DNA of 10,981 nt from Deltaproteobacteria bacterium (GTDB lineage: Bacteria > Desulfobacterota > Desulfobacteria > Desulfobacterales > JAFDFH01), in assembly GCA_019309945.1 (NCBI GenBank), contig JAFDFH010000173.1, positions 1-10,981 on the forward strand, in the 5' to 3' direction. A program made the position numbers and the translations under genes. Shown here piece after piece: positions 1 through 7,012 of the stretch. How positions within the stretch are numbered: position 1 is the first letter of the stretch; each line of letters opens with the position of its first letter. The notes under the pieces were generated by a model that was given only the letters and a program-made list of their open reading frames with translations, was not told the origin of the DNA and made no database searches.

Positions 1-691
1 ACGTAAGGACTTCGGAGGGGGAGCCTATACTTACAACCTGTCCGTCTTTGAGCAGGAGCAAACGATCGCCGTACATGGAAGCCAGATTTACGTCATGGGA
101 TACCATCACAACGGTGGCACCTTTTTCCTCCTTCAGCCTCTCCATCAAATCCATGACCCGCACCTGATGGGCAAGGTCTAAAGACGCCGTGGGTTCATCC
201 AGCAGAATGATCTGCGGTTCCTGGCAAATGGCCCTGGCGATGAAGACCCGCTGGCGTTCGCCGCCGCTGAGTTGGTCCAGTTTGCGACCGGCAAGATATT
301 CCACTTGCGTAAAGGCCATGGCCTGTTTGGCGATTTCCAGGTCTTCCTTTTCTTCCATGCCGAGGATCCCGAGATGGGGCGAGCGGCCCATGAGGACCAC
401 TTCCATGACGGTAAATGGAATGTCCTCCAGAACCATCTGGGGAACAAAAGCGATGGTTCGGGCCAGCGCTTTGCGGGAATAATGGCGCATCGGATGCTCC
501 AGAATTTTCAATCGGCCATTTTGAAATTTTTCGATTCCGGAAATCGTTTTCATCAAGGTGGTTTTGCCCGAACCATTGGGTCCGATGATGATAAAAAAAT
601 CTCCTTTTTGAACCGAAAAGGAAATATTAGACAGCACCGGCAGGCTCCCGTAAGAATGGCTCAGGTTATGGGTCTCAATCGCAATATTCAT
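1..691 (-). CDS. btuD: Cobalamin/iron-siderophore-type ABC transporter ATPase, partial at 3' end
   Basis: This is the ATP-hydrolysing subunit of a corrinoid-type importer and would sit on the cytoplasmic face of the membrane. The frame stays open for 230 codons from the ATG at 689-691 and runs off the left edge, so the C-terminus is missing. Visible motifs in order: Walker A GPNGSGKTT (residues 37-45), Q-loop FVPQ (Gln85), ABC signature LSGGE (141-145), Walker B IILLDEP (161-167), D-loop SLD (170-172) and switch histidine in VSHD (His199). The start codon overlaps the permease stop in an ATGA arrangement, so the two are translationally coupled. The family (FecE/BtuD/HemV) serves vitamin B12, ferric siderophores or heme, and the sequence alone does not choose. 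The B12 assignment rests on the cobalamin riboswitch upstream of the operon. Family certain, substrate inferred. Confidence 0.95.
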   Translation of the reverse strand, partial: MNIAIETHNLSHSYGSLPVLSNISFSVQKGDFFIIIGPNGSGKTTLMKTISGIEKFQNGRLKILEHPMRHYSRKALARTIAFVPQMVLEDIPFTVMEVVLMGRSPHLGILGMEEKEDLEIAKQAMAFTQVEYLAGRKLDQLSGGERQRVFIARAICQEPQIILLDEPTASLDLAHQVRVMDLMERLKEEKGATVVMVSHDVNLASMYGDRLLLLKDGQVVSIGSPSEVLT

Positions 692-1698
692 CGCCGTGCT
701 CTTTTCAGTAAAAAGATAAAAAGCGGTGCGCCGATCAGTGCGGTGACCACCCCGGCGGGCATTTCACCATGTTGCGGAAGAATTCTTGCAAGCAGATCGC
801 AAATCACCATATAGGCGCTACCACCCAAAATACATGCCGGAACCAGTATGCGGTGATCAGGCCCCAGAATAAGCCTAAGCAGGTGTGGTATTACCAAACC
901 GACAAAACCCAAAGGGCCGCAATGACTGACGGTTGCGCTGACCATAAATGATGTCGATAAGAGCAGCGTCACGGTTACGGCCTTGATATTGACCCCCATG
1001 GACTGGGCCATCTCCTTGCCCATGAGCAGCAGATTCATGGAATGGGAAAGCCAGAAAAGCAGAATGAAACCGGGCAGAAGCATAGCCGCAAGAATTCCGA
1101 CCTGTTCGATGTCCGCCATTGACAGATCACCCATGAGCCAGAACATGATATTGTGAAGTTTGGCGTCCTGGGTCATGGAAATCAGAAACATGATGATCGC
1201 TGAACAAAATGCATTGATCATTACACCCGACAGGAGCAGAGAATCTTTTTTCAGAATGGTTCTTCCGGTGGACATGATCAAAACGATAAGTAGCGTGGTC
1301 ATACTGCCGGCAAAGGCGCTCAAAGTTACGCCCGGAAAACGGGACCAACCGATCAGAATGCCGATGATGGCCCCGATTGCAGAACCGCCAGATATTCCCA
1401 GAATATAAGGCTCGGCCAGAGGGTTTCGAAGCAGTGCCTGGAAAACAAGCCCTCCCAGTGAAAGCGTTGCCCCCACCAGGGCCGCCAGGAGCACCCGGGG
1501 AAAGCGTATTTGCCAGATGATGGCGGTCAGCATGGAGCCTTCTGTACCTTTTCCAAGCAGGGATTGAAAGATCTCATTGATGCTGCTTTCAGTCGATCCC
1601 ATGGCGAGACCAAGAATGATGGCCACCAAAAGGACGATCAGCGAAAGAAAGGAAACCGCCAGAAGACGTGTCAAAAGGGATGAGGCCTTGGAATTCAC
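688..1698 (-). CDS. btuC: FecCD/BtuC-family ABC transporter permease
   Basis: A 336-residue inner-membrane permease, normal length for the BtuC/FecCD family, which forms a homodimeric channel that receives substrate from the periplasmic binding protein. It is strongly hydrophobic along its length, with a first membrane segment at about residues 12-34. Family signatures are visible: RFPRVLLAALVGATLSLGG (66-83), QALLRNPLAEPYILG (87-101) and, near the C-terminus, GFVGLVIPHLLRLILGPDHR, which includes the loop that contacts the ATPase. The start is a GTG (1696-1698) overlapping the btuF stop as GTGA, with GAGG about 8 bases upstream. The 3' end overlaps the ATPase start by 4 bases. Corrinoid specificity is inferred from the riboswitch; ferric-siderophore transport is the main alternative. 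Confidence 0.96.
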   Translation of the reverse strand: MNSKASSLLTRLLAVSFLSLIVLLVAIILGLAMGSTESSINEIFQSLLGKGTEGSMLTAIIWQIRFPRVLLAALVGATLSLGGLVFQALLRNPLAEPYILGISGGSAIGAIIGILIGWSRFPGVTLSAFAGSMTTLLIVLIMSTGRTILKKDSLLLSGVMINAFCSAIIMFLISMTQDAKLHNIMFWLMGDLSMADIEQVGILAAMLLPGFILLFWLSHSMNLLLMGKEMAQSMGVNIKAVTVTLLLSTSFMVSATVSHCGPLGFVGLVIPHLLRLILGPDHRILVPACILGGSAYMVICDLLARILPQHGEMPAGVVTALIGAPLFIFLLKRARR

Positions 1699-2600
1699 TT
1701 TGTTTCCTCGATCATACCAGGATGGATGTGTTGCAGCAGCATTTCAAGACCGTCAACCATGCGCGGGGTGGCCCGATCCAACACATTGGAGTCCATTAGA
1801 TAGATTCGGTTGTTTCGAACCGCAGGCATGTTCGGCCACCGGCTCCACCAGGCTTTCATCTCCTCAAAATCGCCACCCCTTGCCATGGAGGTAATAATAA
1901 ATACTTCCGGTTCTAATCCCAGAACCTGTTCCCGGCTGAAGCGCGGATAGGGGGTTGCACCGGCGGAGACATTTTCCCCGCCGGCCAGGGTGATGAGTTC
2001 GTTGATAAAGGTGTTTGTGCCTGCGGAGACAATGGGGGTGATACCGATCTGGAAAAAAACGCGGGGTTTCGTATCGGTTTTAGCGACAAGGAATTTTACT
2101 TTATCAATGCGGGCCTGCAGTTTATTGACCAGCAATTTGGCCTTATCTTTTGAATTTAGAATAAGGCCTATTTCGCGAATGGTTTCCAATACCCCGTCCA
2201 GGTTCCTGGGATCCGTTGCAAAGACAGGTATGTTTAAGGATTCCAGACGATCAATTATTCCGATGGGGTTTCCGTCTTTGAGCGCAATGCATAAATCCGG
2301 CTTTAGAGCCACTATTTTTTCGAGATTGAGGCGGGTGTATGAACCTACTTTGGGAATGTCTGCGGTTGCGGGGGGATAATCACTGAACCGGGTAATCCCT
2401 TTTAAACGGTATTCCTGGCCGATGGCAAAAATATTTTCCGTTATGCTGGGTGAAAGCGATACGACCCGTTGGGGGTCCAGCGCTATCGTGACCTTGCGCC
2501 CCATTTGATCTATAACGGTTCTTGCGGCCCCCTGGGCGCTAATCGATGAGAACAGTAAGGGGACAACAAGATAAATTATAATCAACCATCTGTTTTTCAT
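1695..2600 (-). CDS. btuF: Periplasmic cobalamin-binding protein of ABC transporter (BtuF-like)
   Basis: Substrate-binding protein of the helical-backbone type, about 301 residues from the chosen start. The N-terminus from the ATG at 2598-2600 reads MKNRWLIIIYLVVPLLFSS and ends near SAQGA, a typical Sec signal peptide. No lipobox cysteine follows, so a soluble periplasmic protein is expected. The mature part opens with a beta-strand segment (VIDQMGRKVTI), then the family pattern RVVSLSPSITENIFAIG and later KVGSYTRLNLEKIVALKPDLCIA, both characteristic of BtuF-like proteins. The frame is open back to 2681, but that extension lies in the riboswitch expression platform and would put 27 residues ahead of the signal peptide, so the inner ATG is preferred. 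First gene of the btuFCD operon, overlapping the permease by 4 bases. Cobalamin as ligand is inferred from the riboswitch. Confidence 0.93.
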   Translation of the reverse strand: MKNRWLIIIYLVVPLLFSSISAQGAARTVIDQMGRKVTIALDPQRVVSLSPSITENIFAIGQEYRLKGITRFSDYPPATADIPKVGSYTRLNLEKIVALKPDLCIALKDGNPIGIIDRLESLNIPVFATDPRNLDGVLETIREIGLILNSKDKAKLLVNKLQARIDKVKFLVAKTDTKPRVFFQIGITPIVSAGTNTFINELITLAGGENVSAGATPYPRFSREQVLGLEPEVFIITSMARGGDFEEMKAWWSRWPNMPAVRNNRIYLMDSNVLDRATPRMVDGLEMLLQHIHPGMIEETK

Positions 2601-2606
2601 CTTAAC

Positions 2607-2638
2607 AAAAAAATCCCCAAAACCGACAGGTTGGGGAT
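2607..2638 (-). terminator. Intrinsic terminator of the cobalamin riboswitch expression platform
   Basis: Read on the minus strand: ATCCCC-AACC, loop TGTC, GGTT-TT-GGGGAT, followed directly by seven T residues. This gives a 10-bp GC-rich stem with a 2-base bulge and a U tract. It lies between the B12 box (2703-2718) and the btuF ATG (2600), where a riboswitch attenuator is expected. The GGGGA strand of the stem ends 13 bases before the ATG and is the only purine-rich stretch near it. Folding may therefore also hide the ribosome binding site. The location and structure are seen; ligand-dependent switching is inferred. Confidence 0.85.
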
Positions 2639-2694
2639 GTCCTTTTTTCATCCACAGAAAAATCGACTCCCAAGGTTCCACGCTATAGAGGCCG

Positions 2695-2985
2695 TTTGTC
2701 CAGGCAGGTCTTCTGACTCCCCCGCCCTTTTAGCAGCCTTCCCATCCCTGGTGAATTCGTTAAATCGGTGAATGCTGAAATGGTCAATCAGGCAATCGAT
2801 TGGGCCTCATCTTCCAACGATTTAACGATTTTTCTAACTTTCTATTCCACCAAATTTAGACAGTGGCGTACTAGGCTAAAAGGGTTCCCTTTTCTAATAT
2901 AAACAGAAAAGGGCGGGGTCACAGCGGCGGGCCCGTCCCCGATTATACGGGGTTTCCTATTAAGCTTCAGAGGGGCACCTGAACG
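2695..2985 (-). ncRNA. Cobalamin (AdoCbl-type) riboswitch upstream of btuFCD
   Basis: Hallmarks of the cobalamin riboswitch appear in the right order on the minus strand: GGTGCC (2974-2979), an AATAGGAAA segment, the core GGGCCCGCCGCTGTGACC, GCCACTG (2861-2867), GGGAAGGC (2736-2743), and the B12 box AGTCAGAAGACCTGCC (2703-2718). The family binds coenzyme B12 or related corrinoids and shuts off downstream expression. Here an intrinsic terminator follows between the aptamer and btuF. The segment between GCCACTG and GGGAAGGC is about 117 bases and holds a long inverted repeat, so this peripheral arm is larger than usual. The aptamer edges are approximate. The call rests on the sequence motifs; no covariance-model score was available. 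Confidence 0.95.
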
Positions 2986-2993
2986 ACGTTCGG

Positions 2994-3022
2994 ATTGTCC
3001 AATGGTAAAAAGGGAAAGTCAA
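2994..3022 (-). promoter_or_regulatory. Sigma70-like promoter for the riboswitch-btuFCD transcript
   Basis: On the minus strand: TTGACT (3017-3022), a 17-base spacer, then GACAAT (2994-2999). The -35 matches consensus at 5 of 6 positions and the -10 at 4 of 6. Transcription would begin near 2987, just ahead of the first conserved riboswitch segment, so the transcript start and aptamer start agree. It lies in the gap after the feoB stop at 3049, which supports btuFCD being transcribed separately from feoAB. Confidence 0.6.
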
Positions 3023-3048
3023 GCAAAATATTTCTTGGAACCGGCTCA

Positions 3049-5229
3049 TTAGACCAGACCGATCGCCTTCCCGCCCTGATAGGCGAACAAGGCCATAATC
3101 CAGGCAATAGAGGTACTATAAACAATGCTGATCATCATCCACTTAAGTGACGTTTCACGCCGTATGACAGCAATCGTTGCAAGGCATGGGAGATAGAGCA
3201 AAACAAAGATCATCATGGACAGGGCGGATAACGGGGTCATCTCAGAGGATAACAGGGCCTGCTTCAGCGCCCCTGATTCCGCTTCTTCTTCAACGGAATA
3301 CAATACGCCCAGGGTACTCACCACGATTTCTTTGGCAACAAAGCCGGTAAGCAGAGCCACACCGCCACGCCAGTCAACGCCGATGGGTGCAAATACCGGG
3401 GCAATCAATTTCCCAAGAGAGCCCAGGAAAGATTTTTCAGTCGCCTCCATTTTTTGGGCATTAGAAATTTTTAGGATTGCAGTCGCTCGCTGTTTTTCTA
3501 AAGCCTGTACGGTAATTTTGTCGGCATTTGAGATTTCAGCTTGGTAGGATGCATTAACTTTATTTGTTTCTGTTTCGTAATCAGAATCGAATTCAATGGT
3601 TCGGGGAAATGTTGAAAGTACCCATACCACAATGGAGCCGACAAGGATAATGCCGCCCATTTTCTTGAGGAATATCTTGCCGCGATCCCACATGTGGATC
3701 AAAAGGCTTTTCATCATCGGAACCCTGTAGGGCGGCAGCTCCATGACAAATGGTGCGTCGTCGCCTCTTAGAAAAGTGGATCGAAAAAAGCGGCCTGTGG
3801 CAATGGAAAGGATGATGCCGAAAAGATAGATGCAAAAGATAACCGTCCCGGCTCTGGGGCCAAAAAAAGCTCCCGCCAATACAATATAAACCGGTAGCTT
3901 TGCCGAGCATGACATAAAAGGCGTAATTAGAACGGTAAGGATACGGTCCTTTTCACTTTCGAGAGTCCGGGAGGCCATGATGGCGGGGACATTGCAGCCG
4001 AATCCCATCAGCATGGGAATAAAAGATTTCCCGTGGAGCCCGATTAGATGCATGATTTTGTCCATGAGAAAAGCGGCCCTGGACATATAGCCGGTGTCTT
4101 CAAAAATGGCGATACAGAAAAACAAGATCAGAATGTTGGGCAGAAAGATGATGACGCTACCGACGCCGGCAATGATTCCGTTTAAAAGAAGATCCTTTAG
4201 GATACTATTCGGCAGCACGCCGTTTAATATCCCTGTCAGCAGATGGATCCCGCTTCCGATCCATTCCTTGGGATACTCACCGAAGGTAAAAGTTAGCTGG
4301 AAGATGGCCCAGATAAAGAAGATGAAGATTGGAAACCCTAAAAATCGGTTTGTCAAGACCAGGTCCACCTTACGGGATATATCGACGCGTTCTTTTGTAG
4401 AAGTTGTCAGGACTTCTTTTATAATTCCGGCGATAAACCCGTAGCGCTCATCCGTCATTATAATCTGCGGGTCATCATCGAAACGGCCGGTAAGATGTTT
4501 GCGAAGCTCTTGGGCCTCACGGAGAATATCACCCCCACTTGCGCCCGCCTTTTGGCGCACACGTTCTTTAACGATATTGTCGTCTTCAAGGAGTTTTATG
4601 GCCGTCCAGCGGACATTGTAGGGAAATGTATCAACGATTTTATTTTCGATATGACTTTTGAGTTCCGAGATCGCCGCCTCAATGTCGTTGCTGTACTTCA
4701 CCCTGCGTTTTTGCGGGATCTTAAAACTCGAATCCGCCAGGTCAAGGGCTGCCTTTAAAAGGGTGTCAATGCCTTCATTCTTATTTCCGACTGTAAAAAC
4801 AACCGGTACCGCAAGAAGTTCCGAGAGTTTATCATCATCAATTTTGTTACCCCGGGCTCGGGATAGATCGGCCATGTTCAAGGCAAATAAAACCTTGCAA
4901 TCTAGTTCCCTTAATTGCGTTGCAAGGTAAAGGCTTCGTTCCAGGTTGGAGGCGTCAATAATATCAACCACCACATCCGGGTTTTCGTCCAGGATATAAT
5001 CTCTTGTGATGATCTCTTCGATGGAAAATGGGGTTAGGCTGTAGGTTCCGGGGAGGTCGATAATTTTGACATCATAACCAAACTTACGCACATGCCCTTC
5101 TTTTTTCTCAACGGTGACACCCGGCCAGTTGCCAACTTTCTGTCTTGTTCCGGTAATGTTATTGAAGATGGTCGTTTTCCCTGAATTGGGGTTGCCGGCA
5201 AGGGCGATCGTGAAACTCTTTGGCTGCAT
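3049..5229 (-). CDS. feoB: Ferrous iron transport protein B
   Basis: A 726-residue Fe(II) importer of the inner membrane with an N-terminal G-protein domain. Visible G motifs are G1 GNPNSGKT (12-19), G2 within GVTVE (Thr39), G3 DLPG (58-61) and G4 NMAD (118-121), with a G5-region TVGNK (146-150). A helical GDI-like spacer runs to about residue 285, then the membrane domain starts. Gate-type motifs FGCNVPA (410-416) and CSAKLPVY (441-448) are present, as is the conserved C-terminal segment VDWRGG..LLTGFVAKEIVVSTLG (618-641). A charged, probably helical loop occupies about residues 545-600. Length and motif order are normal for FeoB, with no frameshift. feoA lies 10 bases upstream, and AGGACG overlapping the feoA stop can serve as ribosome binding site. 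Fe(II) specificity is by family. Confidence 0.98.
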   Translation of the reverse strand: MQPKSFTIALAGNPNSGKTTIFNNITGTRQKVGNWPGVTVEKKEGHVRKFGYDVKIIDLPGTYSLTPFSIEEIITRDYILDENPDVVVDIIDASNLERSLYLATQLRELDCKVLFALNMADLSRARGNKIDDDKLSELLAVPVVFTVGNKNEGIDTLLKAALDLADSSFKIPQKRRVKYSNDIEAAISELKSHIENKIVDTFPYNVRWTAIKLLEDDNIVKERVRQKAGASGGDILREAQELRKHLTGRFDDDPQIIMTDERYGFIAGIIKEVLTTSTKERVDISRKVDLVLTNRFLGFPIFIFFIWAIFQLTFTFGEYPKEWIGSGIHLLTGILNGVLPNSILKDLLLNGIIAGVGSVIIFLPNILILFFCIAIFEDTGYMSRAAFLMDKIMHLIGLHGKSFIPMLMGFGCNVPAIMASRTLESEKDRILTVLITPFMSCSAKLPVYIVLAGAFFGPRAGTVIFCIYLFGIILSIATGRFFRSTFLRGDDAPFVMELPPYRVPMMKSLLIHMWDRGKIFLKKMGGIILVGSIVVWVLSTFPRTIEFDSDYETETNKVNASYQAEISNADKITVQALEKQRATAILKISNAQKMEATEKSFLGSLGKLIAPVFAPIGVDWRGGVALLTGFVAKEIVVSTLGVLYSVEEEAESGALKQALLSSEMTPLSALSMMIFVLLYLPCLATIAVIRRETSLKWMMISIVYSTSIAWIMALFAYQGGKAIGLV

Positions 5230-5239
5230 GATGGGCGTC

Positions 5240-5467
5240 CTATTTTACGTTATCCATCGATATGTTGGCTGCTTCTTCAACCCTCAGGGATACATGATAA
5301 CCCTTAACAATCAGTTCGAGAGGATCCTTTAAAGGTGCATATTTTTCCACATATACCTCGGTGCCTTTTAAGATACCCATTTCAAGGATCCTTCTTCTCA
5401 GAAGGCTGTGGCCACCGATGTGGATAATGGTTCCGGTTTGGCCTTCTTTCATTTCACTTAAGCGCAT
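5240..5467 (-). CDS. feoA: Ferrous iron transport protein A
   Basis: A 75-residue cytosolic SH3-like protein that assists or regulates FeoB, with normal family length. Typical features: the N-terminal strand region MKEGQTGTIIHIGG, the helix LLRRRILEMGILKGTEV, and the closing strands KGYHVSLRVEEAANI. It directly precedes feoB with 10 bases between, as in most feoAB operons. The ATG at 5465-5467 has no strong Shine-Dalgarno; the nearest purine-rich run is in TTGAGAC about 6 bases upstream. A promoter candidate lies roughly 170 bases upstream, giving a long untranslated leader. Confidence 0.97.
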   Translation of the reverse strand: MRLSEMKEGQTGTIIHIGGHSLLRRRILEMGILKGTEVYVEKYAPLKDPLELIVKGYHVSLRVEEAANISMDNVK

Positions 5468-5633
5468 GATGTAAGTCTCAATCAGGGTTTAATTGTCTTC
5501 TCAAGTTTTGCAAAGGTCTCAGAATATATTAGGAAATCATCAAGTAATTCGGACTTCTTTTAAACAGCTATTTTTCTGTCAACACTAAAATATTTCAAAA
5601 CCTTGTACGAAATAGTGGTGCAACACTTGAGTT

Positions 5634-5669
5634 TTATTAAACAATAATACCTGCGTAAAAATATGTCAA
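5634..5669 (-). promoter_or_regulatory. Sigma70-type promoter for feoAB with a possible operator
   Basis: On the minus strand: a perfect TTGACA (5664-5669), a 17-base spacer, and TATTGT (5641-5646, 4 of 6 to consensus). An AT-rich inverted repeat, TTATT-4-AATAA (5634-5647), covers the -10 region and could be a repressor site. It does not match the Fur consensus well enough to name a regulator. The direct repeat flanking the MITE-like element begins 4 bases upstream of the -35 box. The leader from here to feoA (about 5468-5633) is AT-rich and shows no ORF, riboswitch motif or terminator I can support. Confidence 0.55.
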
Positions 5670-5672
5670 TAC

Positions 5673-5683
5673 ACCGATGTATG
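5673..5683. repeat. Direct repeat, left copy (probable target-site duplication)
   Basis: The sequence ACCGATGTATG recurs exactly at 5925-5935. The two copies directly flank the inverted termini of the MITE-like element, as expected for a 10-11 bp target-site duplication. The duplication is 10 bp if the terminal inverted repeat is taken to include the outermost A/T. Confidence 0.75.
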
Positions 5684-5925
5684 TAACTTCTCAATAAGTT
5701 CGGTAGACCCGCTACGCCATCCGGTAATTTTTTTCAATACGGCCAAAACTTGCCGTTAAGGGCGCCTAACAGTGCCCCGCGCACGGGATCTAAAATGAGT
5801 GTGTTGCTTAGCACAAACAGGCTACAATCAACAATTTATTTCAAACAGTTGCCCGCATTGAAAAAAATGACCGGATGACTCCGCTGGTAGGTTTAACCGT
5901 TTAACCATAAGTTTTTGAGAAGTTA
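5684..5925. mobile_element. MITE-like non-autonomous element (or decayed IS) upstream of feoAB
   Basis: About 242 bp with no usable ORF. The ends are inverted copies: TAACTTCTCAA at the left and TTGAGAAGTTA at the right. The inverted similarity continues inward for roughly 55-70 bases with mismatches and one length difference. An especially strong block reads CATCCGGTAATTTTTTTCAA near 5718-5737 on the left; the inverted right copy differs by one base over that block. An exact 10-11 bp direct repeat flanks the ends. The core holds small hairpins such as CCCG-4-CGGG. Long terminal inverted repeats, target-site duplication, small size and lack of a transposase are MITE traits. A 10-12 bp duplication is known in some IS4-group elements, but I cannot name the parent family. 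Confidence 0.7.
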
Positions 5926-5935
5926 CCGATGTATG
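5925..5935. repeat. Direct repeat, right copy (probable target-site duplication)
   Basis: Second exact copy of ACCGATGTATG, abutting the right inverted terminus of the MITE-like element. Between it and the lipA stop (5936-5993) I see no gene and no convincing terminator. Confidence 0.75.
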
Positions 5936-5993
5936 AAGAACCGTCTTTTGGTGAGGATTTCCCGCCGGAACGACTGTCGATGCTTTCAGGTTT

Positions 5994-6884
5994 TCAAGGT
6001 TTTTTTATGAGTCCTTCATAAATTTCTTTTGCATGGTAAGAACTTCTCACAAACGGGCCGCTGGCAACCGCCGAAAAGCCCATTTTAAGGGCGGTTTGCC
6101 GCCAGTGATCAAATTCTTCAGGAGGAACAAACCGTTCAACCTGTAAATGTGCTTGGGTGGGTTGAAGATATTGACCCAATGTCAGGATGCTGCAACCCGC
6201 TTCAAGAAGATCCTCAAAGGTTTTTCGGATTTCCCCGGGATACTCTCCCAGACCGAGCATGAGGCCTGACTTTGTTGGAATGGTGGCGTCGTATGGGCGG
6301 ACCCGCTTTAAAAGATCGAGCGATCGATGATAATCGGCTTCCGGTCGGACTGACGGATAAAGGCGCAAGACCGTTTCAAGGTTATGGTTTAAAACATCCG
6401 GAGAAGCCGCGACAACTGACTGAAGGGCCATTGCATCTCCTTGAAAATCAGGGATTAAGACCTCCACAAAGATATCGGAAAGTTGTTTGCGGATTGCATG
6501 AATCGTTTCCACGAAAAAAAAGGCCCCGCCATCCGCTAGATCGTCCCGGGTGACGGAGGTAATGACAACGTACCTTAGCTCCAATCTTTGAACAGCCTCC
6601 GCCACCCGCATCGGTTCTTCAGGATCGGGAGCAGATGTCGGTCCGTGGGCCACCGCGCAGAACCGGCAGTTCCGCGTACATTGAGCGTCCATGATCATAA
6701 AGGTTGCGGTTTGTTTGGAAAAGCACTCCCAGACATTTGGACATTTAGCTTCCTGGCACACGGTGTGGAGGCGGCTTTTTTTCAAGAGCGCACGGACCCG
6801 TTCGTAGGAAGAACCTGTTGGCAGACGCCGCTTAAGCCAGGGGGGTTTTTTTACCCTTACGTTGGTTTCTTGACGTTGAGTCAT
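5994..6884 (-). CDS. lipA: Lipoyl synthase (radical SAM)
   Basis: A 296-residue enzyme that inserts two sulfurs into the octanoyl chain on lipoyl-domain proteins such as GcvH, using two 4Fe-4S clusters. The auxiliary cluster motif is CQEAKCPNVWEC (Cys43, Cys48, Cys54). The radical SAM motif is CTRNCRFC (Cys69, Cys73, Cys76). The C-terminal signature RSSYHA, whose serine helps bind the auxiliary cluster, is present. Length and motif spacing are normal for the family. The ATG at 6882-6884 has only a weak GAAG about 6 bases upstream. It follows lipB by about 120 bases in the same direction and lies downstream of the gcv genes, whose H-protein is a natural substrate. No frameshift is seen. Confidence 0.98.
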   Translation of the reverse strand: MTQRQETNVRVKKPPWLKRRLPTGSSYERVRALLKKSRLHTVCQEAKCPNVWECFSKQTATFMIMDAQCTRNCRFCAVAHGPTSAPDPEEPMRVAEAVQRLELRYVVITSVTRDDLADGGAFFFVETIHAIRKQLSDIFVEVLIPDFQGDAMALQSVVAASPDVLNHNLETVLRLYPSVRPEADYHRSLDLLKRVRPYDATIPTKSGLMLGLGEYPGEIRKTFEDLLEAGCSILTLGQYLQPTQAHLQVERFVPPEEFDHWRQTALKMGFSAVASGPFVRSSYHAKEIYEGLIKKP

Positions 6885-6981
6885 TATGTCTTCTATACGA
6901 TCCCTAACCCGGACAAGCCGGAACCAAACAGGTAATGAAGTTATCGTAAATTTTCTTCTCGCCGCCGAGGACGCTGCGGAT

Positions 6982-7012
6982 TAATTCTTTTTTCTGGAAG
7001 AAAATGGAATTA
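6982..7012 (-). repeat. AT-rich hairpin at the lipB stop codon
   Basis: TAATTC...GAATTA and, inside it, TTTTCT-3-AGAAAA form one nearly continuous stem with a 3-base loop, one mismatch and one G-T pair. It begins at the lipB stop codon. The stem is almost all A/T and lacks a GC-rich core, so it is not a standard intrinsic terminator. It may be a processing or stability element, or a chance palindrome. The rest of the lipB-lipA gap (6885-6981) has only short inverted repeats such as CCGG-5-CCGG. Confidence 0.4.

Noticed and set aside
272..814. Plus-strand open frame of 180 codons.
   Set aside because: It is antisense to the ABC ATPase, whose minus-strand translation shows all the nucleotide-binding motifs. 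Its own translation resembles no family I recognise.
2601..2681. Longer N-terminus for btuF starting at 2681.
   Set aside because: The extra 27 residues would be translated from riboswitch and terminator sequence and would precede an otherwise good signal peptide.
5554..5582. Second TTGACA (5577-5582) as a feoA promoter.
   Set aside because: No acceptable -10 hexamer is found at a 16-18 base spacing; the upstream TTGACA-17-TATTGT pair is better.
5684..5925. CRISPR or origin-like repeat in the lipA-feoA gap.
   Set aside because: There are no regularly spaced direct repeats. The structure is one pair of inverted termini with a flanking duplication, which fits a transposon-like unit.
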